Positions 8,331 to 20,126 of a stretch of DNA of 25,000 bases are shown here, piece after piece. This stretch comes from Priapulus caudatus (Eukaryota; Priapulida; Priapulimorpha; Priapulimorphida; Priapulidae): NCBI RefSeq assembly GCF_000485595.1, contig NW_014577065.1, positions 1,099,425 to 1,124,424 of the forward strand. The letters run 5' to 3'. The number at the start of each line of letters is the position of its first letter. The stretch's first letter is position 1. Below the pieces are notes generated by a model, which had not been told where the DNA came from, did no database searches, and saw only the letters and a program-made list of their open reading frames with translations. Position numbers and translations under genes: made by a program.

Positions 8331-9469
8331 GATCGGCTGTTAATTTGATGCGACGATCGCTAGAGCAATACTCCGTGATTCTGTGTCCGGATTCGATCCT
8401 CGTCGTCATTTATCGTGGATTATGTTAAGATTTTAGCGCGTTTCTAACGCGGTCCGTTAGATTCACACGAATATACTCGCTATAGGGCCAACTGAGATCG
8501 CCTGAAGGTTAGTTTCATTCCAATCGGTATGGTCTCATTCGGTATCAGAAATAGCTGGAAAAGTCCTGTAGCGGAGTGAAGGAGCTACACTGGTAGAGCT
8601 AGGTCTAAAAGTAGTTTCGTGCGATGTATGCTATACTGAAAGTACTATTAGTTCAACACGGCTATTTAGACTGAACTGCCCGCAGGTGTATTCACCACAC
8701 ATACCGGATTAGCTTTACCGCTCTATCACTTTAGGGTTGGGCCGCCTAGTTTATCGACTAAAGGCGTACCTACCACGCATCCCCAGTCGAATTCACTCCA
8801 CAATCCTTGCGGGGGAGGGACCGACCGTACGTATACGTTATATATATGGTTAGTGTGAACGTTTACGATATGAGTCGGTGGGAGTGAAACTAATAGCTGA
8901 ATCGGCGACAGTCGATTTACGTCGTAACCCGTCACCGGCCCAAAGAACGTGTTCCCGCTTAGCGGTGTGGCGCGCGCGCGTATAGACGTTGCGACATCTG
9001 GTGCGAGATAACCTACAAGCGGACCATTACCATCGGGACGACTGCGTGACGTGGCTAGCACACTGTAAGCCTTTGCATAACACATTCGCCATGTGCTACC
9101 CTGATTCACCGAGTTGCTTCGCGACGCAAGATGCCACGCGGAGGCGTGCGAGCGTGGGGACGGCGCACCAGGGTTCTCGTACGGGACGGCTGTCAAACAG
9201 CGTATCAAAAGCACTGCGGGAATGACCGCGAGAGCAAAACACGAACTAGCTCTAGAACTGTGGCAGAGCGAAGGGCTATAGTTCTAATGGCTAAACTCGA
9301 ACGCGCAGCAACAACGATTCCAGTCGAATGTCATCAACTGCACGCACTCGCATTTTCCCGCACCAACATTTGCAGCTACAACCCCGCTCACAGACCGCAC
9401 GATCCCACACGTACTTGTAATATACAGGTTCCCCGTTTCCCCTAACCCTTCTTCTACCTTCTCCCGTAC
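8331..9469. other. Mixed non-repetitive intergenic DNA
   Basis: About 1.1 kb of normal-complexity DNA. It contains the hairpin repeat at 9247-9293 and a 162-codon open frame on the - strand (8726-9214) of unknown meaning. No domain was recognised. Confidence 0.5.
9247..9293. repeat. Dispersed hairpin repeat, copy A (short, diverged)
   Basis: TAGCTCTAGAACT at 9247-9259 is matched by AGTTCTAATGGCTA at 9280-9293, an imperfect inverted repeat. The inner and right part (about 9261-9286, including GGGCTATAGTTCTA) matches the right arm of copy B at 22541-22611 with few differences. Two copies in one window indicate a small repeat family rather than a unique hairpin. Confidence 0.65.
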
Positions 9470-9721
9470 CGCGCCGCGTTCCTGTGCCCGCTGCCTGCCG
9501 CGCGCGCGTGCGTGTGTTTTCCCGCGCGCACCGCGCCGCAGCTTCCGTGACTGACAGGGTCCGGGAGGCTTGACTCGCACGGCGCATGTACCCGCCCCGA
9601 TGGCCGCGCAGCGCGCACACGCGCTCACACATGCACACACCGGTGACAGCGCTCGCTGCCTGTGCTGCAGCCTCTATTCACACGCCGTGCCGTGCGCTCG
9701 CAACGGCGAGTGCTCCGCCAG

Positions 9722-9726
9722 CCAAT
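9722..9726 (+). promoter_or_regulatory. CCAAT box 1
   Basis: CCAAT in the context gCCAATCAGc, a good match to the NF-Y consensus CCAATCA/G. A second CCAAT stands 48 bp downstream, a paired arrangement seen in many CpG-type promoters. Binding is inferred. Confidence 0.45.
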
Positions 9727-9769
9727 CAGCACGCAGCCTCGCTATGCCCTAATTGCGCGAGGGCCACGA

Positions 9770-9786
9770 CCAATGGGCTTTAATTA
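9770..9786 (+). promoter_or_regulatory. CCAAT box 2 with adjacent TAATTA core
   Basis: CCAATGGG at 9770-9777 is followed within a few bases by TAATTA at 9781-9786, a homeodomain core. Its position, about 780 bp before the start codon, suits a core or proximal promoter. Confidence 0.4.
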
Positions 9787-9871
9787 TCACGCACTAATGT
9801 GCTCGTGCTTCTTGAACTGGAGGGACTCTCTCCCCGGCACTCTTCCCCAGCGCGAGCGACGTCGGCGCAAC

Positions 9872-9885
9872 GTTACTATGGCGAC
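9872..9885. promoter_or_regulatory. X-box-like (RFX) palindrome
   Basis: GTTACTATGGCGAC is a close variant of the palindromic RFX site GTTGCCATGGCAAC. It lies in the probable promoter or leader. Its ATG at 9878 would also open an 11-codon frame ending at 9913, an upstream ORF if this stretch is transcribed. Confidence 0.35.
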
Positions 9886-10317
9886 GCTGTCAGTTTTCGT
9901 GGCCGTGTCATAGTTCAGCGGATATTCTGCGCGCACGCTCGCCGCGCCGAGGCGGCTCGCAATCAGTGGCTTTTCTCCACCGCATCACCCCGGAGTCGGC
10001 GCAGCCCGGCCTCGCTGATAACCCGACGGCAGACGGGGCGCAACCCCAGTATACATCCTGCGCGCGTCTCCGCTCGACGACGCTCCCGTACTTCGACGAC
10101 GACGGCGACGACGACGACGACGGAAGAGCCATCAGTTTCGCTGGCCGCTAGTGCGTTGAGACAGGGCAAGAAGGCAGTCGCGTGAGGGGGCAAGCACCGC
10201 GCTTGTATTGAGACGCGACGCAGCCCTCAAGGCACGTCGTATATCTACGCGCATACGCTCATACATGTGTGCACACAGCCGCCGGCCAGCCGCGGCAAGA
10301 GAACGTGTGCGCTTGAA

Positions 10318-10456
10318 CGACGACGACGACGATACGAGCAAGATCAACGACAGCAGCAGCAACAGCAACGGCAACAAACAACGACGACAGCAACAACAAC
10401 AGCAACAACGATCACGTCGCTAGCCGCAACAACGACGACAACAACAGCAACACTTT
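10318..10456 (+). repeat. CAA/CAG/CGA triplet tract in the 5' leader
   Basis: Imperfect mix of CGA, CAG and CAA triplets ending about 90 bp before the start codon. Several open frames crossing it (for example 10267-10488) are repeat-driven and probably not coding, although they would count as upstream ORFs if transcribed. Confidence 0.8.
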
Positions 10457-10488
10457 CTTCTAGAGAAACCCCAAAAATACGCGACTAA

Positions 10489-11421
<933 letters not shown>

Positions 11422-11520
11422 TGACGCAATAATCCCAACATTTAAAACTATCTGGGTCTACACGTAAAAACGTTAAGCCACGCCAAAAAACGCAAACATA
11501 CATACATTTCTTCGTGATAC

Positions 11521-11528
11521 ATTTGCAT
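11521..11528 (+). promoter_or_regulatory. Octamer (POU) site in intron 1
   Basis: ATTTGCAT, the exact reverse complement of the POU octamer ATGCAAAT, 534 bp after exon 1. It is followed at 11531-11554 by a 12-bp tandem duplication of CTGATAGTGATA. Function is inferred. Confidence 0.3.
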
Positions 11529-11978
11529 ATCTGATAGTGATACTGATAGTGATAGTAAAGCCGCGCTGCGCAGTCGCTCGTTGTTTAACAGAATGACGTG
11601 ATTTCACTACTGATAAGCGCCGGCCGGTAAAAAGCGAAAGCCAACCCAATAACTGCGATCACGCTTGCCGATTAAATTAATCACACTGTACATCTATACT
11701 TTACGCAAAACTAGCCCAGCGAAAGCGGGGCGGGGCAGGCCGGAGGTGGGTGCGACCAACGCGACGATGGTCTTGTCGAATCCGCGCCAAAATCGGGTCA
11801 CGTTCCAGTGTTTTAAAAATCTAGGCTAGTAGTGTTACACGCCGCGTCGCCGCGCAACAATGGTCAGGCAGCTATAGAGAGAGCGCGGGGAACCGACAAG
11901 CACTTTCTCTCCAAGCGAGCGGCGCGACTGTATGTATCGCCAGGCATCTCCGACACGTTTGACCTATCTGTTTCCGCG

Positions 11979-12034
11979 AACGCACACACGCGCGCGCACG
12001 CACGCACGTACGCACGCACACGCATGCACGCACT
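11979..12034 (+). repeat. ACGC-type array in intron 1
   Basis: Short degenerate ACGC/ACAC tetranucleotide array. Confidence 0.85.
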
Positions 12035-12499
12035 CGCGAAGTAGGCCTGACATTTTACGCAACGCTGGCTCGCTCAGCGGCCGGGCAGCGATGGCCGGGA
12101 CTGTGCACAACACGCAGTACTGTAGCCGGAGCGTTCAGCGTCGGGCCACATTAAAATATTTTCTGGTTGTTTGCACGCCCATTGTACAAGCCGATCTTGA
12201 CTTTTATGATTGCGCGCATATTTCCCAGCTGCAGTGCGCAGAGTACAAGCAGATATGGGCAAGCGAGTGGGTGTGTGGTGATAGTAGGCGAGGAGGAGGG
12301 AGAGGGGGGCGGAATTTTAAAATGACGGCATAGCCGCGTTTTCGCATACGATGATGTGGTAAATATTTCCACAATGCGAATCTGTGAGAATTTCCGAGTA
12401 GTTGCCTCCCTAGGCTATACAGACAGAAGTGTCTTCAAACGCGGAGCACCAATTGTGTGTGTCGGAGGAACATGGAAATAATATAATAATATGATTTCG

Positions 12500-12578
12500 A
12501 TATATATATATATATATCAATATCAATATATATTTATATATATATATATATGTATATATATATAATATATATATATAA
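12500..12578. repeat. (TA)n microsatellite in intron 1
   Basis: Interrupted TA repeats with ATCAATATCAAT and TTTA breaks. Confidence 0.9.
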
Positions 12579-12910
12579 TCCGGTATAATGCTTCAACGTA
12601 ACTATATTCCTGATTTGCGGGGAAAGCAGACTGCTAAGTAAATATATGTTTGAATTTTAAAATGTTCGATCGCGCGCGAAATATCGGCAGGCAGACTATG
12701 GAACCACGGGTCGGCATTCATAGCGGATCTAGTCGTGACGAGGGACATTATAATAATAGCGCAGCATTATTTTCCTATGAGTAAGTGTCGCGATCATTGT
12801 AGGCACGCATGTGCGCAAATTAATGAGTTTTCTATCGCGACGGCGGCCCCGCCGTTATTTTACATCACGCATGCATTAAGGCGACGGCGCTGCAGCGCGA
12901 GCCGCATGTA

Positions 12911-12918
12911 TATATAAG
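12911..12918 (+). promoter_or_regulatory. TATA-like motif inside intron 1
   Basis: TATATAAG is a strong TATA-box match in GC-rich surroundings, with CCAAT about 20 bp downstream. It could mark an internal promoter. No downstream coding start was found, and AT repeats are common here, so confidence is low. Confidence 0.2.
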
Positions 12919-12982
12919 CGCAGCGACCAACCAATTCCCAATGCTAGCCTAGGCAGCGATGCGCGCAGGCCGCCACTCTGTC

Positions 12983-12984
12983 CG

Positions 12985-13016
<32 letters not shown>

Positions 13017-13238
13017 TACGCGCGGTACGTGCGTGCGTATGTGTGGCATGCTGCGTGTGCCTGCGCGCGCGTGCTTTGCGTGTTAGCGGATGGGTGTGCG
13101 TGTGCGTGTGCGTGTGCGTGCGTGTGTGTGCGTGCGTGCGTGCGTGGGCATGTACGCGTGCGCGTATGCGCCGGTGATTGAGCGTGTGCGTGTGTGCGTA
13201 TGTTGCGTGCGCGTGCGTGCGTATGTGCGCGTGTGTGG
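12983..13238 (+). repeat. GTGC-type tetranucleotide array
   Basis: GTGC units at the start, then GTGTGC and GTGCGT mixtures. It is complementary in sense to the CGCA array at 13384-13462. Cys-Val-Arg repeat frames crossing it are not genes. Confidence 0.92.
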
Positions 13239-13383
13239 TACGGGGGCCTCGCTAGAACTAACAGGAATTGTCCCATATATACTTACATTCACGCAAAATA
13301 ATTATCGCGAATCAATAATTAAAAGTCGGAAGTCAGCGATAGTCAGGAGGGTTATATACGTTTAGGGAGTGTCAGCGAACAAA

Positions 13384-13462
13384 CGCGCACGCACATGTAA
13401 CTCACGAGCGCTCTCACGCACGCATGCACGCACGCACACGCACACTCACGCGCGCGCACGCG
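13384..13462 (+). repeat. CGCA-type array, inverted relative to 12983-13238
   Basis: Degenerate ACGC/CGCA/CACA units about 145 bp after the GTGC array. Confidence 0.85.
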
Positions 13463-13560
13463 ATACTACGCAAAGCTGCTAATAATGTTGTGAAAATTAA
13501 TATTTATATTGCCTTATCCTTGGTTTCTGTCAATTGGTTTAAAAAGCAGTGTTTAATCTC

Positions 13561-13585
13561 CTATATATATATAATATAAGTATAA

Positions 13586-13619
<34 letters not shown>
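13561..13619. repeat. (TA)n microsatellite in intron 1
   Basis: Interrupted TA repeat with a pure block at about 13590-13617. Confidence 0.9.
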
Positions 13620-13622
<3 letters not shown>

Positions 13623-14192
13623 CCAGTTCAAGGTTGATGCTTTACGGATTTAAAAATGGTACTAGATGCGAGTGTAAAATTTTAGTCAGACAGCCCCACG
13701 GTAGCCCTAATGGGTTTATTCATACTTGCCACGATTATATACTTGCTGTTCTTTTTTCGTTGCATGCATGCACCCAGTGATTCTTCAGTCACTCAGTATA
13801 TCACATTGCCACATGTGTTACACGATAGGTATATTGCAATTACTGCATCACACTATCTATTAGGTTACATGGTGCTGTCGTTGTGCATGCATTTGTTGAT
13901 ACGTACTGCTAGACCCTAGTCTTTCAAAGCCTATGACCGTGAAAGGGGTAACGGTATGTAAGATTTCTGAACCTAGCGGTATTTATGCGGTATATTGCTC
14001 GGAGGCAAAGTCACTTGGTAGTAGCTCATGTTTAATGCATATATTTAATCAGGATAATACATCTGGTAATTGTGTTCATAATAAATATTGTGTTATTATT
14101 TCCACGCTATGGCGCAGTAGCGTAGACATAATAATTATGCATAAAACTATAAGCGAAACAAATGAATATGTAGTAAATAGATAAAGGTAGTA

Positions 14193-14245
14193 CGCACGCA
14201 CGCAAGCACGCACGCAGGCACGCACGCACACATACATACGCACAC
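14193..14245 (+). repeat. ACGC-type array in AT-rich intron 1 DNA
   Basis: ACGC/GCAC units grading into ACAT. The 13.6-15.1 kb DNA around it is AT-rich and shows nothing else recognisable. Confidence 0.85.
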
Positions 14246-15147
14246 GTATATTATTTTAAAGCGCATAATAATATATAAGTAGTAAATTACAGGATAAACG
14301 CGCTGGTTTAATTATGGCGAATTTTAAAGAATTATCACAATGTTTGTTTTTATAATAGCTGGATGAAAGTGTTGTGTCAGTTCACCTCAGCATATCGCTT
14401 ATATATTTAAAATTAGGACAATATAAATGCTATTCAAATATTTCCTGAACAGGATTACGCATATTTATCTAGTTATTTGATGAGTTAAATTGAGTTTCAT
14501 CGTAGTGTATTATTATTAAAATGAGCCTATACTAGGAAATGTTGCCGAAATAACACCACACATCAATGGCAAAAGTGAAAGGCCACCCGCTTTCAATTAC
14601 AAGTAGATTTTGCAATTAGCTTCGCTTACACGAAAATTATACGCCGTATAAATTAAAAGCTTCTCCACTCTGCATATATAAAAGTACGGAATATATACAA
14701 TACGCACACGAGAAAATGGGGGTAGACCACTAGACACTATTAGCCACGGATATTTCGCTACTAACAAATTTCTTTGGTGATTCAAACATGTTCCTTTTGC
14801 ATAATTTCCCTTTGCCGATCATGATGCATAGATACTGGCAGCGCAGTATAGTATCGGTGTATTCGTTTCCTGACGTTTGCCTCCAGAGTTCACGCATAAA
14901 ACTTTTGTATCGCAGGGTGGGTAAGTTGGATTCGCAAAGGCTTTTATCAAAGAAAATATGTACACTCCCTCCACCAACAAAGCACAGCACGTAGATATAG
15001 GGCTAGACTGCAAAAGTCATGCTGAACCTCAATGGCAGAATAATAATAATATAATGACAAATCGTAAAGCTAGATCCGCTTTTATTTGAAGTGTGCGCCA
15101 GTGAACGCGCAGGCGCGCAGTAACATATATACATGAACGCGCGCATG

Positions 15148-15208
15148 TACGCACGCGCACGCACGCACACACACACACACACACACACGCACACACACAC
15201 ACACACAT
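15148..15208 (+). repeat. (AC)n microsatellite in intron 1
   Basis: ACGC units followed by AC repeats with one G interruption. Confidence 0.93.
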
Positions 15209-15267
15209 TCGGCGTGTTCTTCCATTAGTTTCAACTGTAATTCTTGTGGGTGTTATGTTCCCCTGGC

Positions 15268-15288
15268 AAATATTGTCTTACAATATTT
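15268..15288. repeat. 21-bp perfect hairpin in intron 1
   Basis: AAATATTGT and ACAATATTT are exact complements around a 3-base centre, about 440 bp before exon 2. Possibly accidental in AT-rich DNA. Confidence 0.5.
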
Positions 15289-15728
15289 CACAACATGGTT
15301 TGTTCTTTTTGCGAATTTGCTCTGTAATTCACGCCAATATGATACACCCATCTGGCAACCTTGGTAATAAGTTCCTCTTAAAATTTAAATGTTGTCTTCT
15401 AAAATGTTCTTCTCGGTAAATATAGTTACTTAATCTTTCCGCTGTTCCATGTCATCGCTGCTTGTATAATTTCTTATTTATACTACGTAATCTATTCCAT
15501 TCGTGCTGCTATTCTTGCTATCATTATTGTTATTTATTATATTATTTATATCGCTTACTATTTTATTATTATTACCACGCATACCTCCCCGCTGTTCAGT
15601 ACCGTTATTACCCGATATATTACATCAATATTCAGCGCATCGCGTCACGCGTTATTTTTGACCGCGATTCGCGATGGCGGGAACGTGTAGCCATTATGTC
15701 GTTACTCCTGGTCCTGGTTTTCTTTCAG

Positions 15729-16250
15729 CGGTGCAGCGTGGCCGCGTGCCGCCGACACAACCGTTCCCAGGGATGGCGCTCACCAACGGCGAGCTGCTGA
15801 ACGGCCACACGTACCTGTCCAGCTACATCTCGCTACTGCTGCGCGCCGAGCCCTACCCGACATCGCGCTACGGACAGTGCATGCAGCCAAACGGCATCAT
15901 GGGCATCGACAACATCTGTGAACTAGCCGCGCGGCTGCTGTTCAGCGCCGTCGAGTGGGCGCGCAACATACCGTTTTTCCCGGACCTGCAGATCACCGAC
16001 CAGGTGGCGCTGCTTCGGCTCGTCTGGAGCGAGCTGTTCGTACTGAACGCGTCGCAGTGCTCGATGCCGCTGCACGTGGCGCCGCTGCTCGCCGCCGCCG
16101 GCCTGCACACGTCGCCGATGGCCGCCGACCGCGTCGTCGCCTTCATGGACCACATCCGCATATTCCAGGAGCAGGTCGAGAAGCTGAAGTCGCTGCACGT
16201 CGACTCGGCCGAGTACAGCTGCCTCAAGGCGGTCGTTCTCTTCACAACAG
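15729..16250 (+). CDS. svp (NR2F): COUP-TF/seven-up nuclear receptor, coding exon 2 (hinge and most of ligand-binding domain)
   Basis: Second coding exon of the same gene. It follows a pyrimidine-rich acceptor (ttttctttcag) and its first two bases complete codon 147 as Ala, giving [12 protein letters not shown] directly after the MRRE that ends exon 1, exactly the family junction. Residues 147-172 are hinge. From about 173 the ligand-binding domain runs through helices 1-7: [21 protein letters not shown], the [17 protein letters not shown] segment, the receptor signature around [16 protein letters not shown], then [20 protein letters not shown] and [10 protein letters not shown]. The exon ends ACAACAG|GTAGGT in phase 1; family members continue with Asp and the rest of the domain. 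About 90-100 residues, including the AF-2 helix, are not in this exon. There is no frameshift or internal stop. This domain represses through corepressors in characterised COUP-TFs (family knowledge). Confidence 0.96.
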
Positions 16251-16492
16251 GTAGGTGGCCGCTGCCCCCGCACTCACGAACGAGACGCTTCGTTAGACTG
16301 CCCCGAAGCGTCCCTGGTCCTTAAGGTTGTTTTCAAGGACTTGCTGTCTGTCTAAGACCTTCCTTTAGCGTTGCTCCCGCTGAGTTCTGTAGCCTCTTGT
16401 CGGTTTGTACTTGTGAGCGGGTGATAACGACAAGTTAGGAGTTGATGTCGAGATGGATAAATTTGATAATGACGAATTACTTTGTTGCTGGT

Positions 16493-16529
16493 TGTGGTGG
16501 TGGTGGTGGTGGTGTGTGTGGGGGGGGGG
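16493..16529 (+). repeat. (GGT)n and poly-G
   Basis: GGT/TGG triplets followed by GT repeats and a run of nine G, about 240 bp into intron 2. Confidence 0.9.
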
Positions 16530-16739
16530 AGAGAAATCCACGAATGGCAAGGACAACAGACACAAGACACGAGCATTTTTAGCAGCAACGTCAAGCATAC
16601 GTTGTGTCCAGATACGTTTACGCCTGATCCAGCCGAGTAGACGTTACGGCGTATTCTTTCCCCCATTCCCCCTCATCACATGCTCTTCGTTTACGCGTAA
16701 CGCAATAGCGATCGAGTGATACTCATCCGTCAGTATTCC

Positions 16740-17220
16740 TCACGCTTGCGCGCGCCACGCCGCGATTTCTAGTTTCGCTCAGTTGGAGGAAAATTCGACG
16801 GGATTTAGCAGCTGACAGCCGAGCTGCTTTAATTCCTCGCGGCGACGGCGCGAAAAGCTGTCCTGTTATCTGTCGAGCCCGGGTCCTCGCCTCGTTCACG
16901 CTTAGACGGCCTCCTTAACTTGTCGATAATCAACGAATCTCACTCGTGGCCTCCACCACGGACACCGGTAGTGTCAGTCTATTGTCCTCGCATAGTTTTA
17001 ATGCGAGTCCAGCTTTTATCGCATGTTATTTTTCTTCCGCCATTCGTTCCTCTTCGATGTCCGCGGCGTGAACTAAATTGATTATCCGGCCTAGAAGAAG
17101 GATCCGTGCTAACTTAATCCCGAGACGCTGCTCACGCGCTGTGAGCAGACGAGATTTCTGTATAAATAACGCGGGAAATTGACGTTTTGAGCGCATTTCT
17201 ATATTCATGCGATATCAAAA
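16740..17220. other. Non-repetitive DNA in intron 2 with homeodomain/GATA-like motifs
   Basis: Normal-complexity DNA close to exon 2. GATAATCAA at 16925-16933 and its exact reverse complement TTGATTATC at 17078-17086 each combine a GATA core with an ATCAA/TTGAT (TALE-like) core. No coding signal. Confidence 0.35.
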
Positions 17221-17439
17221 TTGAATAGGCGTGGGTGGAATGTGTAGAAATGTTATTGCCCTTGGAAATCTTGAGCCCTCGAGCATCGATTGAGAGAGAG
17301 GAGGCTGACTACCAGCGTACGGGAATGATGGGAGAGACGAGCTTGTGATCATCTCTGCTGCTACTACCGACCAGCTTCTCATTGCCTCGTCATCTCCCTC
17401 TATCTCTCTCCCCCTACATATACCCAGCTCGCCCCTCTT

Positions 17440-17445
<6 letters not shown>

Positions 17446-17484
<39 letters not shown>
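17446..17484 (+). repeat. (CT)n microsatellite
   Basis: Pure CT core in a pyrimidine-rich stretch that runs from about 17390 to 17530. Confidence 0.92.
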
Positions 17485-17490
<6 letters not shown>

Positions 17491-17784
17491 CCCCTGATCT
17501 CTCTTTTTCTCTTTCGCTATCCCCCTCTTACTGCTTATATACGTACAGGCCTGCGGGCCGTTTACACCAATACCTCGCACAGGGCACAGGTCGTGATCCA
17601 ATCTATCAGATCTGTTGGTGCGTGACCGTGCGTCTATAATGTCAAAGCAGAGAAAATCTGATAGCTTCACTCAGTCTGGCTTACCTTCTTCGTACGTGTG
17701 CGTACTCCCCCTCCCCAGACACACACCTCTCGGTCCATCTATCTCTCACCACACTTCTCTTATTCCTCACCATCTCTCTCTCTA

Positions 17785-17946
17785 TAATATATATATATAT
17801 ATATATATATACACCATATATATACACCATATATATACATCAAGAGTGACATATAACATCTCTATAATATGTACTCTTTATATACATACATACTTACACA
17901 CACGCACACGCACACGCACACGCACACGCACACACGCACACGCACG

Positions 17947-18026
<80 letters not shown>
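17785..18026. repeat. (TA)n, (AC)n, (TA)n compound microsatellite
   Basis: TA at about 17785-17836, a broken ATATACACC segment, ACGC/AC from 17894 and pure AC to about 18006, then TA to 18026. Thr-His frames crossing it are repeat products. Confidence 0.93.
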
Positions 18027-20119
18027 CGATTCGCTCATTACGTCCGCCATTCTACTGCACTCGCAAACTCCGCCCACAGAATCAAGACGCTGCACTCGAC
18101 TTGCGAACAACTACAAGCAGCGCGTTGATGCGCAGGTTGGCGTCCATGCGGCCTGTCAATCACTGCGGCCACCGACTGTTTATTGTCGGATCGGTGGCAA
18201 AGTCGTGCGTAGAAGCTGTTGAGCCGGCTCCTCATGTGTTCCCCTGCACTTCTACCCACACCGCAAAACTCGACTATTGAGAATGATGTCTCGCTGGAAA
18301 CCTATTTATGGAACCAGAGGCATCGCGGTACGTGCGCAGTGCTGCTGTAGGAAATTAATGGGTGACGCTTTCACGTATGTTATATTCAATATATATTTAT
18401 ATATATATATCAATAATACACACGCGGCCGAACGAGATCCCGGTATGTACTGTACCAGCGCGTAGTACTACGCCGTCGTACTATTTTCGCATCGCACCGA
18501 ATGCTGGCGTGTGTGTTTTGTCAGCTGGCACGCCTGAAGAAAAAAGTGTTGAATGGTTAGCAAAGTGGAGCTGAAATAGCCAGCAGGCCGCGCGGGGCCG
18601 AGGTGGGCCGGAGCTTAGCATGCATTAGCATCGGTTTCCTAATGACATGCATCCAGACACGAATACGGCTCCCGTAGTTAAACGCGCGCAAAAAACATCA
18701 TCTGTGCGGTCCGATGCTACCAGAGAGGACAGCGTGTTTGCGTTGGGCACTACGCCGAATCGTCAGTAACCGCTAGAGAAACACTATTACACGAATGCCG
18801 ACGGTGTCTAGCATACGCCACCACCCACATCTCCGCTGTGCCACCACACGGTGTGGATCATAGAGAGGCGTCAAGATAACACTGGCCTAATCCCACGTAG
18901 TCAACCCAGCCGAGTGACGAGTTGAGAAAGGTATCGCCGCCATCATCGGCAAGATTAAACCACGAGGGGTGAAGACTTTGCTGGGGGTGTGAGGAGATGG
19001 TGCTGTGTTCATGTCTTAGACTTAGATATGAAGAGTGACGAGTGGGAGGGGATAACAGACGGGCCTCGGTCTTAGCTATTGAGCCCCCCTTGAGTGAGAA
19101 GTTAGAGTGAAAGGTTAGCGCTGTCTCCATGTCTCAGAGTAAACGATCACCCACATACGAACCTGGTGAATGTGACACAGTCGCAATCGCTTGGATTTAA
19201 TGTTGATGACTGATGGCCTAGATGAAGGCAACCCTACCGTAATCAGATTAGGCATCGATCGCAGAGTGAAGAACTAAGTAAAATAACACGTGTATTCATC
19301 CTATAGATGATGATATCCTGTCGAGTGATGGGTTAGTTAAGCTAAAAACATCTTTCATCGCTATGTTGTGAAGACGAGGAATAAAAACTACAAGCCGGAC
19401 TCAACCCTCCCGCCACATGTGTGCTAACTACCAGTGTACTTTCAACAAGCGTAGCACATAAGGAGATCCACACGACGGTTTATAGGAATACAATGAGTGA
19501 TTTTTGCTAGGTTTCTTGGAATAACCGCCTATATGATGTAATCGTAATTCGCATCCTGTTTCTCAACCTCACGGCCAGAGCTAAGGCCAGCGAATAAGTA
19601 TGCGTAATGAAATTCTAGAACGATTATTTCTGGCATTTATTAAATTGTTCTCAACAGTGATTACCCAGCAGAGTAGCCAGTTACCATGATTGGAAAACCA
19701 GAAAATTTCCCGAATATTTACGTTAGAATTCATGCGAAAAAATCCATTCGTGCGAGTTGTACGAGCAGTGATTTGCCACGGGAGTTATACAGTCTCTATA
19801 GATGAACTATTCTGTTAAGGGATATGATCAAGTATGATCACTGGTCTAGTCGTTATGTGAAGGTTATTAACCGTATACTCGGAGTTCTCTGTCTAACAGC
19901 TCTAGTCTAAGCTGTATTTTATTTGGAAATAAAATAAAATTACAAACGTCTAATGCCGGAAAGGATTATAGTCAGTTATGATGACACCATTCAACATACA
20001 CGAACTCCACGTAGTGGATTCAGTAGTGATACACGTGGTATGCACCAATTAAACGTACGTAAGAGAACATAAACTATTAGTTTGCACTAGAGTTACAGTT
20101 TACAGTTACACGACACTAC
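18027..20119. other. Intron 2 DNA, mostly unique
   Basis: About 2.1 kb without long repeats apart from a short ATATAT run near 18385-18410. It includes a close pair of POU/homeodomain-like motifs at 18615-18652. A 90-codon - strand frame at 18858-19130 has no recognisable domain. No exon was identified. Confidence 0.5.
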
Positions 20120-20126
20120 ACATTAT

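Noticed and set aside
8386-8400. GGATTCGATCC resembling a tRNA B box
   Set aside because: One mismatch to the B-box consensus, but no A box at proper distance and no cloverleaf could be drawn, so neither a tRNA nor a tRNA-derived SINE is supported.
12944-13365. Cys-Val-Arg and His-Thr-rich frames in intron 1
   Set aside because: Products of the GTGC/GCAC arrays within a spliced intron.
15868-16273. Open frames on the - strand and alternate + frames inside exon 2
   Set aside because: Shadows of the GC-rich ligand-binding-domain exon; the receptor frame explains the DNA completely.
18081-18110. AAG followed by ACGCTGCACTC considered as the missing last exon start
   Set aside because: In the required phase it does not give the Asp-Ala-Cys-Gly block, and the following frame does not resemble the receptor C-terminus.
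17615-18280. 221-codon + strand frame with a Thr-His run
   Set aside because: Mostly AC/TA microsatellite; flanking residues have no recognisable similarity.
18858-19130. 90-codon - strand frame of normal complexity
   Set aside because: No recognised domain, no start context or splice evidence, and it lies inside intron 2; length is within chance expectation.
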